In this document: piece after piece, positions 18,485 to 26,608 of the stretch
Layout of the letters: each line of letters begins with the position of its first letter
How positions within the stretch are numbered: position 1 is the first letter of the stretch
Source of the DNA: Rossellomorea aquimaris
Lineage (GTDB): Bacteria > Bacillota > Bacilli > Bacillales > Fictibacillaceae
Direction of reading: 5' to 3'
Assembly (NCBI GenBank): GCA_020524245.1
Contig: JAIVLN010000001.1
Coordinates: 1 to 64,000 of the forward strand
DNA: 64,000 nt
Translations under genes and position numbers: made by a program
Notes under the pieces: model-generated
What the model was told of the DNA's origin: nothing
The model's input: only the letters and a program-made list of their open reading frames with translations
Database searches by the model: none

Positions 18485-19399
18485 CTACTTGAAACGTTTT
18501 GCCAATTCAATCGCCTTTTTGACAAATCCATCTGCTTTCTTAATGCTTTCTTTCGCCACGACTAGCGGTACGTCCGCTTTCTGCATGACAATCGCGGTCT
18601 TCACTTCATAACCTGTTTGCTCTAACAGTTTTTCGGCTTCCTCATACGGAATTCCTGTTATCGTCATGACGATTCCTTTCGCCCTTTCCACCAACTTCTT
18701 ATTGGTGGCGTTCACATCAACCATCAAATTTTCATACACTTTACCCATTTTGATCATCGAAGCGGTCGTCAGCATGTTCAGGACCATCTTCTGTGCCGTA
18801 GCTGCTTTCATCCGGGTCGAACCCGTCAGAATTTCAGGTCCGACTACGACTTCAATCGCCTGGTCTACTAAATTCGATACGACTGAATTTGGATTACAGC
18901 TTAAACTGATCGTTTTCAACCCCGTTTCCTTTGCTGCTTCAAGAGCACCGATAACATAAGGGGTCCGACCACTCGCCGTTATCCCAACAATCACATCGTT
19001 TTCAGCCAATCCTCGAGCGAGGAGATCTTTTCTCCCTTGGTGTTGATCATCTTCCGCACCTTCAATCGCCTCGAACATCGCCTCCGCTCCTCCTGCAATG
19101 ATCGCTTGGACGAGCTCTGGAGGTGTGCTGAATGTCGGTGGGCATTCGGCCGCATCAATGACACCTAATCTGCCACTTGTGCCTGCACCGATGTACAATA
19201 ATCTGCCGTTGTTTTTAAAACCCTCATAAATCAAGTCAACTGCAGCAGAAATGTCCGGCAAGACCTTTTTTACAGCAAGAGAAACGCTCTCATCTTCCTT
19301 ATTGATGGTTTGCAAAATCTCCTGAGTACCGAGTGTGTCGATGCTATTCGTATGCATGTTGCGCTGTTCCGTCGTCAACGACGTCAAATCTAACTCCAT
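18485..19399 (-). CDS. murQ: N-acetylmuramic acid 6-phosphate etherase
   Basis: 304 residues, the usual length. SIS-domain sugar phosphate site GAGTSGRLGVIDAAECPPTF (about 75-94) includes the catalytic Glu, and GSTRMKAATAQKMVLNMLTT is the second family signature; a C-terminal helical UBA-like part follows. It cleaves the lactyl ether of MurNAc-6-P to give GlcNAc-6-P and D-lactate. First gene of the operon, ATG preceded by GAGGTG. Confidence 0.95.
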   Translation of the reverse strand: MELDLTSLTTEQRNMHTNSIDTLGTQEILQTINKEDESVSLAVKKVLPDISAAVDLIYEGFKNNGRLLYIGAGTSGRLGVIDAAECPPTFSTPPELVQAIIAGGAEAMFEAIEGAEDDQHQGRKDLLARGLAENDVIVGITASGRTPYVIGALEAAKETGLKTISLSCNPNSVVSNLVDQAIEVVVGPEILTGSTRMKAATAQKMVLNMLTTASMIKMGKVYENLMVDVNATNKKLVERAKGIVMTITGIPYEEAEKLLEQTGYEVKTAIVMQKADVPLVVAKESIKKADGFVKKAIELAKRFK

Positions 19400-19523
19400 A
19401 AGACACCTCTATTGTTAAAAATTTTGATGAAGACCCCAACCATCCCCCTTTTCAAGTGAATGTTAATTTCACAAATACAGATAAACTCTTAAAATATTAT
19501 TTCGGCCCAAAATGAAAAACCCC

Positions 19524-19562
19524 TTCTAAAATAAAATATTTTTTTAATTTTTTATTTTAGAA
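19524..19562. promoter_or_regulatory. Perfect inverted repeat, candidate MurR operator
   Basis: Arms TTCTAAAATAAAA and TTTTATTTTAGAA (13 bases, perfect) with a 13-base AT spacer. It starts inside the -10 of the predicted murQ promoter and runs downstream, the right place for a repressor. A second palindrome GTGAA-N7-TTCAC at 19456-19472 lies in the leader. Binding by MurR is inferred from position only. Confidence 0.5.
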
Positions 19563-19586
19563 TATAAAATTTGATTTCAGTGACAA
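19559..19586 (-). promoter_or_regulatory. Predicted sigma-A promoter of the murQ operon
   Basis: On the minus strand TTGTCA (19581-19586), 16-base spacer, TATTCT (19559-19564). It lies between the upstream gene's terminator and the 13-base inverted repeat, giving a leader of about 150 bases before murQ. Confidence 0.5.
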
Positions 19587-19589
19587 AAT

Positions 19590-19616
19590 AAAAAAAGCTT
19601 GGATAACCAAGCTTTT
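19590..19616 (-). terminator. Terminator of the DUF2716 operon
   Basis: Stem AAAAGCTTGG / CCAAGCTTTT with a four-base loop and a seven-T run on the minus strand, starting at the stop codon of the small membrane protein gene. Confidence 0.85.
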
Positions 19617-19924
19617 CAACTGAAAAAAGGTGCAATGATGAACATCATTAAGGACACGAAAAGGAACGTCTTACTGATTGTTGGTGATAAAGGTTGCCCC
19701 TTATAAAAACCTGATTTCTGAAATCTATTTTTGTAAAACACGGTTACTGAAATGAGGATTGCGCACCCCACTATCCAACCACCAATAGTATGATCAAGAT
19801 TAAAGCCAAACATCTTATATATGAGCTTACTCATCCCACCTAACAAACTACCAAGAAGAATAAGTATGACTATGAATCGAATAAACTCTAAACTGAACCG
19901 TATTCCACTCCAAAAATGTTTCAT
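19616..19924 (-). CDS. Small membrane protein of unknown function
   Basis: 102 residues with three hydrophobic segments (about 14-33, 46-64, 82-101) and a short basic loop KNRFQKSGFYKG between the second and third. I do not recognise the family. It follows the PPOX flavoprotein gene by 12 bases and is the last gene of a four-gene minus-strand set ending in a strong terminator. Confidence 0.6.
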   Translation of the reverse strand: MKHFWSGIRFSLEFIRFIVILILLGSLLGGMSKLIYKMFGFNLDHTIGGWIVGCAILISVTVFYKNRFQKSGFYKGQPLSPTISKTFLFVSLMMFIIAPFFS

Positions 19925-19936
19925 CTTTCATTCCCC

Positions 19937-20563
19937 TTAGTACAGCCGGTTTTGATAACCTTCTTTCAGGTCAGCCGCTATTCTCTTTTCATCCATCTCA
20001 GGTATATTGACGTGATCTGCAAGTATCTTCGCAGGTTTTGGAAGAGAATTGTCTTCATACCAGGTATCGCTATGCCAGAGTTGGGACCTTTTAAGGGCTT
20101 TGGCACAATGGATGAAACATTCTTCCACCGTTACGGCAGTTGCTAGTAATGGAGTCTTCCCATTCACGTTCATCTTTTCGAGAATCTCTTCATCTCGTAT
20201 AATCTTTGCTTTTCCGTTGATCCGAAGGGTTTCCTCTAAACCAGGTATGAAAAACAATAAACCCACATTTGGGTTCGTCATGATGTTCAATATGGAATCC
20301 ATTCTCTTGTTGCCGGGACGTTCCGGAATCACCAATACGTTTTCACTTAAGATATGTACGAAGCCTGGCGCATCCCCTCGAGGAGAACTATCGCATGAGC
20401 CTGCCAGATTGGAAGTTGCTAAAACTAGAAATGGTGACTTGGAGATGAATGTTCTAACATGTTCGTCAATATGAGAAATGACTTTTTTCCTTGCTCTCTC
20501 GCTCGGGGTACCAATGATTTCTCTCAACTCTTCTTCACTCGTAATCTCATGTTTGAAAAGCAT
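19937..20563 (-). CDS. PPOX-class FMN-binding flavoprotein (MSMEG_1061-like)
   Basis: 208 residues of the pyridoxamine-phosphate-oxidase-like split barrel. FLVLATSNLAGSCDSSPRGD and ERPGNKRMDSILNIMTNPN are the usual FMN-contacting strands, followed by LLFFIPGLEETLRINGKA; a C-terminal CAKALKRSQLW region is typical of this subfamily. Probably a small-molecule reductase or oxidase; substrate unknown. Its ATG overlaps the stop of the preceding lipoprotein gene (TAATG). Confidence 0.82.
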   Translation of the reverse strand: MLFKHEITSEEELREIIGTPSERARKKVISHIDEHVRTFISKSPFLVLATSNLAGSCDSSPRGDAPGFVHILSENVLVIPERPGNKRMDSILNIMTNPNVGLLFFIPGLEETLRINGKAKIIRDEEILEKMNVNGKTPLLATAVTVEECFIHCAKALKRSQLWHSDTWYEDNSLPKPAKILADHVNIPEMDEKRIAADLKEGYQNRLY

Positions 20564-21090
20564 TATTCAATCTCCTCTACCATGTTTGTAATAAGAACAC
20601 CTTTAACCACTTGATTATGCGTAATAAACTCAATGTTGATTCCGTTCTTTTTATCAAAATAGCCAATCACTTTAGAACCTGTGTCCAAACGTTCATAATA
20701 GCTCGTTCCATATGCCAGACTGATTTCTTGGAGCGTACTATGAACGGATACAGCTTTTGCAGTTTGATAAGATTCACTCGTGTTATAGATTCTGGTTACA
20801 ATGTCTTTGTTTATTTGAAACTCAACTGTTCCTTTACCATCATCGTAAATCAAATGTTCCGACTTAGGATCTTCAACCTTTTCTATACTGTCTGGCTTTC
20901 CAAGAGTTCGGATGACATCTCCTTTTTTGGAGCCTAAAGAAATCGTTTGAATATTCTCTTGTCCTAAATCAATGGATTTTGTTTTATCGAAAAACTCCAT
21001 CTTATCATTTGTCGCAGTGTCACATCCTCCCAATTGGTAGACACTACACAAAAGAAACTATAGAAATATATGCTTTTGAAGATTGTTCAC
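20563..21090 (-). pseudogene. Lipoprotein gene interrupted by a TAG codon in its signal peptide
   Basis: A good ribosome binding site (GAAGGGG) eight bases before GTG 21090 opens a signal peptide MNNLQKHIFL, then an in-frame TAG at 21058-21060, then FLLCSVYQLGGC, where LGGC is a lipobox. The remaining 150 residues are intact and acidic, with SKKGDVIRTLGKPDSI resembling an SmpA/OmlA-like repeat. Without the stop this would be an exported lipoprotein. The only start after the stop, TTG 21051, has no ribosome binding site and would lose the n-region. Either a recent nonsense mutation or a base-calling error. Confidence 0.65.
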
Positions 21091-21107
21091 ATTTTCTGCC
21101 CCTTCGC

Positions 21108-21608
21108 CTACAAATAATACCGTTCACGAATGATTTGCTGAAACAATTTTGGCTTATGGTTCTCCAGACTTCTGATTAATGCCTCACCAAAGACGGTTAT
21201 GGACCTTTCCCAAGGGTGTCCAATATATCCCCAATTGAAATTCTGTTCCAAATAGAAAGGATAATCTCCATTCGGAAAAGGAGGGATTAACCATTCATCG
21301 AATTCATCCTTTGGAATATCATCGTGAGGGTTGAACCAATACCCCTCATGTTGCCATTCCAATGCATAGATCAACTCGTCTTTACTCGTCAGATTTCGGA
21401 AAGCTTGTAGAACCTGATTCTCCAGGTTTTCATAAAGGACTTCGGGAGATTTCGTTTTATAATATGAAGAAACATCAAACGTTATAAAAGGCGCTGGAAC
21501 TGAAAAGGAAGGAAACATAGTCGTACTTGGTTGGAACTTGAATTCTTCAAATATCCTGTTCCAAACCATATCCGATTCTTGATCATTTAGTCGCACCCAG
21601 CTTTTCAT
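21108..21608 (-). CDS. DUF2716 family protein
   Basis: 166 residues of the DUF2716 family, recognised from the conserved start (W-x-x-L-x-x-x-E-x-x-x-V-W) and the ALEWQHEGYWFNP motif near residue 107, ending NWGYIGHPWERSITVFG. No function is established; no signal peptide or membrane segment. First gene of a four-gene set with the broken lipoprotein, the flavoprotein and the small membrane protein. Confidence 0.75.
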   Translation of the reverse strand: MKSWVRLNDQESDMVWNRIFEEFKFQPSTTMFPSFSVPAPFITFDVSSYYKTKSPEVLYENLENQVLQAFRNLTSKDELIYALEWQHEGYWFNPHDDIPKDEFDEWLIPPFPNGDYPFYLEQNFNWGYIGHPWERSITVFGEALIRSLENHKPKLFQQIIRERYYL

Positions 21609-21797
21609 TACCTACACCATCCCTGTACTAATGAATCTTTCCTATTCATTCCTTTTATTTTATCTAATTAGAAAAGACACGTCCATAACCGGATTCATTT
21701 AATCTAAAACGAAAATTCCCTCTGTACTTTTTTGTCAATTCCAGAACCTCTTCATATGATAAAAAGAGTCATTTAGGCGGAAGGGGGAGGTGAAGGT

Positions 21798-22061
21798 ATG
21801 AAAGACTATATTTATCAACAATGTGTTCACCATATTGAACAGCCTGTGATGATCACAACGTATAAAAAGGAAGTCTTTGTTGGTGTCATTGTAGATGTGG
21901 ATTCGGAGAGAGTATACCTGCAACCATTTGAAGAAAGGGAAGGACGATTCTTTCCATTACTAGGTGCGGGATTGATCGGTTTAGGGCTCGGTGCGATTGC
22001 TGGTGTTACCTTATTCCGTCCATACCCGTATTATCCACCGTATGGTTATGGAATTTGGTAG
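21798..22061 (+). CDS. Small protein with LSM-like strand region and Tyr/Pro-rich tail
   Basis: 87 residues. The first half (VMITTYKKEVFVGVIVDVDS..VYLQPF) resembles a small beta-barrel of LSM type; then a Gly-rich hydrophobic stretch (PLLGAGLIGLGLGAIAGVTL) and a tail PYPYYPPYGYGIW. Such Tyr/Pro tails are common in Bacillus spore coat proteins, so a spore or envelope role is possible but unproven. Very strong ribosome binding site GGGGGAGGTG before ATG; own terminator. Confidence 0.65.
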   Translation: MKDYIYQQCVHHIEQPVMITTYKKEVFVGVIVDVDSERVYLQPFEEREGRFFPLLGAGLIGLGLGAIAGVTLFRPYPYYPPYGYGIW

Positions 22062-22071
22062 GCCGAACACA

Positions 22072-22112
22072 AAAATGTCTCATGGCTGTTCAATCAGCAT
22101 GAGACATTTTTT
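22072..22112 (+). terminator. Intrinsic terminator
   Basis: Stem AAAATGTCTCATG / CATGAGACATTTT with T-run, eleven bases after the stop of the 87-residue gene. Confidence 0.85.
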
Positions 22113-22472
22113 ATTTTTTCCCTAACTTGAATGAAATGAGGAAGTTGATCAGAAAGTTGATTATTAGGATAACAAGTAAACTAGGATTAGGCAGTTAGCT
22201 CCCATTTTCCCCTTAATTGGTGAAAACGGGAGCTTTTGGGCCTAGTCCCATTTCTTCAACTTACCATCTCAAACACCCTTTCAATCATTTGGCTTTTCAA
22301 AAAATGTATCACAAATGAATTGCAATCACCTTTTATATACCTATCGGTCACCCCATAAATTCATGTTTATTACAGAAAAGTTTGAGCAAACTATTTTTGT
22401 CATAAATAAGGTTCGTGTTATAAATGACAACGTAATCCTTAGTTTCTATATAAAAATTAGGAGGTAGAGAAA
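22113..22472. other. 360-base intergenic stretch
   Basis: No gene seen. It holds an isolated hairpin at 22197-22235 (AGCTCCC-A-TTTTC / GAAAA-C-GGGAGCT, followed by only four T bases) and, near the end, the predicted promoter of the next gene. Confidence 0.5.
22397..22424 (+). promoter_or_regulatory. Predicted sigma-A promoter of the Hsp31-like gene
   Basis: TTGTCA (22397-22402), 16 bases, TATAAA (22419-22424), about 48 bases before the start codon. Confidence 0.5.
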
Positions 22473-23141
22473 ATGAGCAAGCGAGTACTCATGGTTGTAA
22501 CCAATCACACAAAAATTACAGATGATCATAAAACTGGACTATGGCTTGAGGAATATGCGGTTCCTTACAACGCGTTCAAGGCTGCTGGTTATGACGTGAA
22601 AGTAACAAGCATCGAGGGAGGCGAAGTTCCTCTTGACCCGAACAGCATTCCTGAAGAAGAAGTCAAGGAATGGGCTGAAGCTCAAGAGAAATTAAAGGAC
22701 ACAGCTCAACTGTCAAAGAAAGATGCAGAAGGCTTTGACGGCATTTTCCTACCAGGAGGACATGGTACAATGTTCGACTTCCCTGAAAATGAAACCCTAC
22801 AGTATGTCCTACAACAACATGCTGAGCAAGGAAATGTCATCGGATCCGTTTGCCACGGTCCATCTGGACTCGTAAACGTAACATATGAAGACGGAACTCC
22901 ACTTGTAAAAGGGAAAACCGTAACAGGTTTCACGGATTCTGAAGAAATCAGCATGAAATTGGATGTCCATATGCCATTCATGTTGGAAACGGAACTTCGC
23001 AATAAAGGAGCAAACTTCTCAAAAGGCGAAGACTGGACTTCCCACGCTGTACGTGACGGCAACTTGATTACCGGCCAAAATCCGATGTCCAGTGAAAGTG
23101 CAGCAGAGAAAATGGTAGAAGCGCTTAAGGAAAAAGCATAA
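22473..23141 (+). CDS. DJ-1/PfpI superfamily protein, Hsp31-like
   Basis: 222 residues with a class I glutamine-amidotransferase-like fold. Nucleophile Cys127 and His128 are in SVCHGPSGL, the elbow LPGGHGTMFDF is at about 93-103, and Glu26 lies in WLEEY. This matches the Hsp31-like group, some of which act as glutathione-independent glyoxalases (methylglyoxal to lactate) or chaperones. Cytoplasmic. Monocistronic with its own promoter and terminator; ATG follows AGGAGG. Confidence 0.87.
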   Translation: MSKRVLMVVTNHTKITDDHKTGLWLEEYAVPYNAFKAAGYDVKVTSIEGGEVPLDPNSIPEEEVKEWAEAQEKLKDTAQLSKKDAEGFDGIFLPGGHGTMFDFPENETLQYVLQQHAEQGNVIGSVCHGPSGLVNVTYEDGTPLVKGKTVTGFTDSEEISMKLDVHMPFMLETELRNKGANFSKGEDWTSHAVRDGNLITGQNPMSSESAAEKMVEALKEKA

Positions 23142-23159
23142 ATTGAACTAAAATAGTAC

Positions 23160-23198
23160 AAAACAGAGCCGAACAATGATTTAATCGGCTCTGTTTTT
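23160..23198 (+). terminator. Intrinsic terminator
   Basis: Stem AAAACAGAGCCGA / TCGGCTCTGTTTT followed by T bases, just after the Hsp31-like gene. Confidence 0.85.
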
Positions 23199-23240
23199 CA
23201 TTATTAGACTGGATTTTGATCACTTTCCATTAAAATCGAG

Positions 23241-23354
23241 AAATTATAGCTCAGATTTTAAAATTATAGCTCAAAATAAGAAAATATAGCCCAGATTTCA
23301 AAATTATAGCCCAAAATAAGAAATTATAGCTCAGATTCAGAAAATATAGCTCAA
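23241..23354. repeat. Tandem array, 20-bp period, six copies (40-bp super-unit x3)
   Basis: The core AAA(T/A)TATAGCYCA recurs at exactly 20-base steps (TATAGC at 23245, 23265, 23285, 23305, 23325, 23345). The following bases alternate between a GATTT-type and an AAATAAG-type filler, so the true unit is 40 bases repeated three times. It lies between two terminators in a convergent intergenic gap. No open frame, no unique spacers. Confidence 0.85.
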
Positions 23355-23381
23355 AACCCCATTTCCATCCTCATAATGAAA

Positions 23382-23432
23382 GAGGCTGACATCAAAAGGA
23401 GGAATTACTTCCCTTTTGAATCAACCTCATTT
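23382..23432. terminator. Bidirectional terminator of the P-loop kinase gene
   Basis: Long imperfect stem GAGG..TGA..TCAAAAGG / CCCTTTTGA.TCA.CCTC with T-rich flanks, just downstream of the minus-strand kinase gene. Confidence 0.7.
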
Positions 23433-23436
23433 TTAT

Positions 23437-23982
23437 CTAATCAACTGCTTCAACAATTGAATGAATGATCTGGTCGATATCCTCTGGATCCCTTACAACG
23501 AATAAGTGATCCGCGTCTCCAGACATGGGCTGACTAACATTGTTTTCACTCTTTTGACGTTCTAGCACTTCTTCAAACGTAGATGCACTGCGAAAAATCT
23601 TCGTACTCCTTGTACTTTCTGCAATACGAGTCCGCAGTATATCATCAGGTAAGTCGAAATCAACGATGATGCTCTTAAACCCTAATTCATGAAAACGTGC
23701 TAGCAGATTCATGCGAATCCTCTCATTCCGATTTGAATTGCACAATATGAGGTGGGCATTTGTCTCTTCCACCGCATAATCCACAATTGTTTTCGTAATC
23801 GCATATTTGAATGTATTGGGACCACTTTCAGGCAACATCTTTTCATAATATGTATTGATAAACTCTGCATGTACATCTTGGTCAATGACGATTGAATGGT
23901 TCAAATGTTTTTCTAAATCTCTTGCAAAGGTCGACTTGCCACTATGTGTTTTTCCAACGGTAATAATAACGAATCTGTCCAT
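23437..23982 (-). CDS. P-loop kinase-like ATP-binding protein
   Basis: 181 residues. Walker A GKTHSGKST (10-18) and a LID-like segment rich in Arg (TRIAESTRSTKIFRS) give the profile of small-molecule nucleoside/zeta-type kinases; VDFDLPDD follows a Walker-B-like strand. Substrate unknown. No partner antitoxin is evident, so a zeta-toxin role is not supported. ATG behind GGAG with seven-base spacing; alone between other transcription units. Confidence 0.75.
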   Translation of the reverse strand: MDRFVIITVGKTHSGKSTFARDLEKHLNHSIVIDQDVHAEFINTYYEKMLPESGPNTFKYAITKTIVDYAVEETNAHLILCNSNRNERIRMNLLARFHELGFKSIIVDFDLPDDILRTRIAESTRSTKIFRSASTFEEVLERQKSENNVSQPMSGDADHLFVVRDPEDIDQIIHSIVEAVD

Positions 23983-24056
23983 AAAAAAGCTCCATTCTGA
24001 CGAAAAGTAGTATAGATAATGATTCCATACTCCTCATCCATTTCCTATGTAAAACA

Positions 24057-24087
24057 TAAAAGAAGCAGCCGCAAATGGGCTGCTTTC
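24057..24087 (-). terminator. Terminator of the 55-residue gene
   Basis: Stem AAGCAGCC / GGCTGCTT with a seven-base loop and TCTTTT on the minus strand. Confidence 0.7.
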
Positions 24088-24094
24088 ATTCTGA

Positions 24095-24262
24095 TTAAGA
24101 GTGTAATTTAGGATTTTCCCTTTTCGCTTCTTTCACTTTCGGTTTACGATATCCACCTGCCATGTCGGCATGTTTGAATTCTTTCGCGTATGACACCTCT
24201 TGAGCGTCTGATAATTCCATCCCATTTCCTCTTACAGGTTGATATTGAATATTTCTAGCCAT
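24095..24262 (-). CDS. Small basic protein of unknown function (55 aa)
   Basis: ATG 24262 follows GAAAGGATGAGCACA and reads MARNIQYQPVRGNG, then a charged middle and a very basic tail (YRKPKVKEAKRENPK), ending at TAA 24095. A proper ribosome binding site and an immediate terminator argue that it is real. No membrane segment or known motif; small basic proteins of this kind are frequent in sporulating Bacillaceae, but no role can be stated. Confidence 0.6.
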   Translation of the reverse strand: MARNIQYQPVRGNGMELSDAQEVSYAKEFKHADMAGGYRKPKVKEAKRENPKLHS

Positions 24263-24352
24263 TGTGCTCATCCTTTCTGTGGAATTGGGTTATGTCCATG
24301 CTGTACCCGGCACAGAAATACGATAAACATCAGGTGTGTTTCAGCTCTAACC

Positions 24353-24919
24353 TCAAGAACCATAAGGTGTGTATTCGTCCTTCAATACGCCCATCAATAT
24401 TGAATCATGATATTCACCATCGTAAAAGAGATCCTGTCTGATGCGACCTTCTTCTTTAAAACCTAACTTTTTATAAGACTTGATTCCTCTTTCGTTATAA
24501 GCGAATACATCTAGACCGATTCGGTTTAAATTGAGGATATTAAAGCCATAGTCTATCAATAACGACATCGCTTCTGTTCCGAATCCGCTTCCCCAACAAG
24601 CACTATCGAAAATCGATATGCGAACGATCGCCTTGCGGTTCTGATTGTCGATTTCGAGCATAGATAGATCACCAATCGGTTGATCATTTTCATGTAAACA
24701 AATGACAAGATCTACTCTCGTAGTATCCGTTGAAATTCTCTCAAACCAATTCTGGACACCGTTTCGACTAAATACCGCCTGAGTTCCCGTTAATCTCCTG
24801 CCTTCTTTATCCCACAGAGCTTGAGTATAGAACAGATCCAAATCATGTTCTTCAATCGGTCTCAAATACACTCTTTTTCCTTCTAAAAACTTAATTGGTT
24901 TATGTACAATTTGTGTCAT
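24353..24919 (-). CDS. GNAT acetyltransferase, RimJ/RimL type
   Basis: 188 residues of the Acetyltransf_3 type: N-terminal LRPIEEHDLDLFY, central acetyl-CoA-binding region SACWGSGFGTEAMSLLIDYGF (split here as S-A-C-W-G-S-G-F-G then TEAM), and ending NERGIKSYKKLGFKEEGR. These enzymes acetylate N-terminal amines of proteins or small amines; substrate unknown. Start ATG 24919 with GGGGGA five bases upstream; an ATG two codons earlier abuts that site. Confidence 0.85.
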   Translation of the reverse strand: MTQIVHKPIKFLEGKRVYLRPIEEHDLDLFYTQALWDKEGRRLTGTQAVFSRNGVQNWFERISTDTTRVDLVICLHENDQPIGDLSMLEIDNQNRKAIVRISIFDSACWGSGFGTEAMSLLIDYGFNILNLNRIGLDVFAYNERGIKSYKKLGFKEEGRIRQDLFYDGEYHDSILMGVLKDEYTPYGS

Positions 24920-24957
24920 GATCATCCCCCAATTCTTTCTATTTATTAGTAGTCACC

Positions 24958-26052
24958 TTATATATGTGTATACACCTCGAGCTCCTTCAAGTAAATCTGG
25001 AGACGTTTTTCAATTTGTTCTTTTGTCCCGAAACGGATGACTTGTTCGCGACTCAAAGCATCCATGTTCAATAACTCGTGATGTGTAAACGCCATGGATA
25101 GAAGCTTTATGAACACTTCAACATTCAGATCTTGAAGTTTTTGCTGTGAACCGTTTGTGTAGCCAGCTATGAATCCTTCAGCATTGGACTTTAATTTTGC
25201 TATATGAAGGTGATACTGGCATTTCCCGTACCTTTCTGTGTCATGAACCGTATGGAAAAAACTTTGGTAATTGAATACATAATTGGCAGCTAGCGAAGTT
25301 CCTGTATAAAGGATTGGTACTGGGTCAATCATTCCAACACCACTACTGGTAAAAATAATGTTTTCAGGAGAAGTGTCTTGATTCGTAAGCACCTTTTTTT
25401 CACGGTCCACTGAACGGTTGGAAAGCAATTCCTTACCTTTGTTTAAAACTTTTTCCTTATCAAATTTGTAATTACTGGACACCAACGTATTCAAATCATT
25501 CAGGTACTCTTGAGTTTCTTCAATAATGCACGCTTTCAAGTCCATATCTAATGAGCCTTCTACTTCACCGCTGGCTCCGACTTTCAAGTACCCAATTCCA
25601 TCAAAGGGATGTTCCAAACCTTCAAGTGCCAGGAAAAACTCTCCCAGTTCTGCACCATACCGTTTAGCTTGTTCTTCGGTTTGATCACCAAGCCCAGTAG
25701 ATTTACCCAAATAGGATTCAATGGTATAAGTCAATTCATCATGAACGAAGTACTCGAAATGCTCAGGACAAATTCCTTTTTTAGCTTTATTGGCCATACT
25801 GTAAAATGCTTTGGTCCCGGCATACTCTGTCTTTAACTCATCTCGATTAAAAACGACCTCTTGATCGTAGGCGACTTTTTTCGGAATACGGAGAACGAGC
25901 GAATCTTTTTCAACCAAGTACGCAAAGTGCCAGGCACCTTCACCTAAACGTTTGATCTGAGATTCATCTGATAGTGCTTTTAACCCTTCATTATTTAACG
26001 CTCTATTTATGAGTTCTAGTTCTGTAGCAGCATTTTTTGTAAGTAAGTTCAT
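24958..26052 (-). CDS. Aminoglycoside phosphotransferase-like kinase
   Basis: 364 residues with a protein-kinase-like fold: LVLRIPKK (nucleotide-binding Lys), long central helices, then NQDTSPENIIF (catalytic loop with Asp and Asn) and GMIDPVP (metal-binding Asp). Small-molecule kinases of this superfamily include aminoglycoside, choline, and methylthioribose kinases; I cannot choose among them. Start ATG 26052 follows AGGAGC with nine-base spacing, dropping 15 unsupported residues. Same strand as the preceding acetyltransferase with a 38-base gap, so probably co-transcribed. Confidence 0.78.
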   Translation of the reverse strand: MNLLTKNAATELELINRALNNEGLKALSDESQIKRLGEGAWHFAYLVEKDSLVLRIPKKVAYDQEVVFNRDELKTEYAGTKAFYSMANKAKKGICPEHFEYFVHDELTYTIESYLGKSTGLGDQTEEQAKRYGAELGEFFLALEGLEHPFDGIGYLKVGASGEVEGSLDMDLKACIIEETQEYLNDLNTLVSSNYKFDKEKVLNKGKELLSNRSVDREKKVLTNQDTSPENIIFTSSGVGMIDPVPILYTGTSLAANYVFNYQSFFHTVHDTERYGKCQYHLHIAKLKSNAEGFIAGYTNGSQQKLQDLNVEVFIKLLSMAFTHHELLNMDALSREQVIRFGTKEQIEKRLQIYLKELEVYTHI

Positions 26053-26175
26053 GTTATGTAAGCTCCTCTTTTTCACTATGTAGATGGGAAGATTCAATAT
26101 CCCCCGACTGTACTTATTATAGAAAGAAGAGCTGAATCCTTCTTTTCTTAAGTTTCTAACTTTTTTTTGTAAAAC

Positions 26176-26201
26176 AAAAGAACCCTTCTAAGAGGGTTCT
26201 G
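26176..26201 (-). terminator. Terminator of the VOC gene
   Basis: Stem AGAACCCT / AGGGTTCT with TTTTG on the minus strand, just beyond the stop codon. Confidence 0.8.
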
Positions 26202-26212
26202 ATTAAGAAAAT

Positions 26213-26608
26213 CTATTTTGCGTTTTCATCCGGTTGATGAATACCAAAAATATTCCCTTCCGTATCGATGTAATAACCTTGCCAGGCCATTCCCGGGAGT
26301 GCAGCTTTCGGCAGTGCAACCTGCCCACCAAGCTCCAAGATTTTAGATTCGATGGAATCATAATCTTCTACACCCATCGTACAAGTATACGAATTAACTG
26401 CCTGATTTTTTTCTGGTGGAGGACCTTGACGTTGCATTAAAGCTCCGTTGATGCCAAGCTCATTTGCATCCCCTGTCACTGCCCCGAAATAAGGCATCCC
26501 AGCAAACTCGCTCCAATCTTCAAACGTCCATCCGAATACTTCTCCATAAAACTTCTTAGCCCGTTCCATGTCATCTACATGAATTTCAAAATGAATCAAT
26601 CTTCCCAT
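26213..26608 (-). CDS. VOC (glyoxalase/dioxygenase fold) family protein
   Basis: 131 residues with two beta-alpha-beta-beta-beta modules. N-terminal HFEIHVDDMERAKKFYGEVFGW is the typical opening (metal-ligand His in I-H-V position) and the C-terminal GYYIDTEGNIFGIHQPD holds the second half-site. Function (glyoxalase, resistance, or stress protein) is unresolved; B. subtilis has several such stand-alone proteins. ATG preceded by GGAGGTAATT. Confidence 0.82.
   Translation of the reverse strand: MGRLIHFEIHVDDMERAKKFYGEVFGWTFEDWSEFAGMPYFGAVTGDANELGINGALMQRQGPPPEKNQAVNSYTCTMGVEDYDSIESKILELGGQVALPKAALPGMAWQGYYIDTEGNIFGIHQPDENAK

Noticed and set aside
23241-23354. CRISPR array
   Set aside because: Fillers between repeats are only about 7-8 bases and themselves repeated; no cas genes or unique spacers.
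23437-23982. Zeta-type toxin of a toxin-antitoxin pair
   Set aside because: P-loop kinase motifs alone are not specific and there is no adjacent small antitoxin gene.
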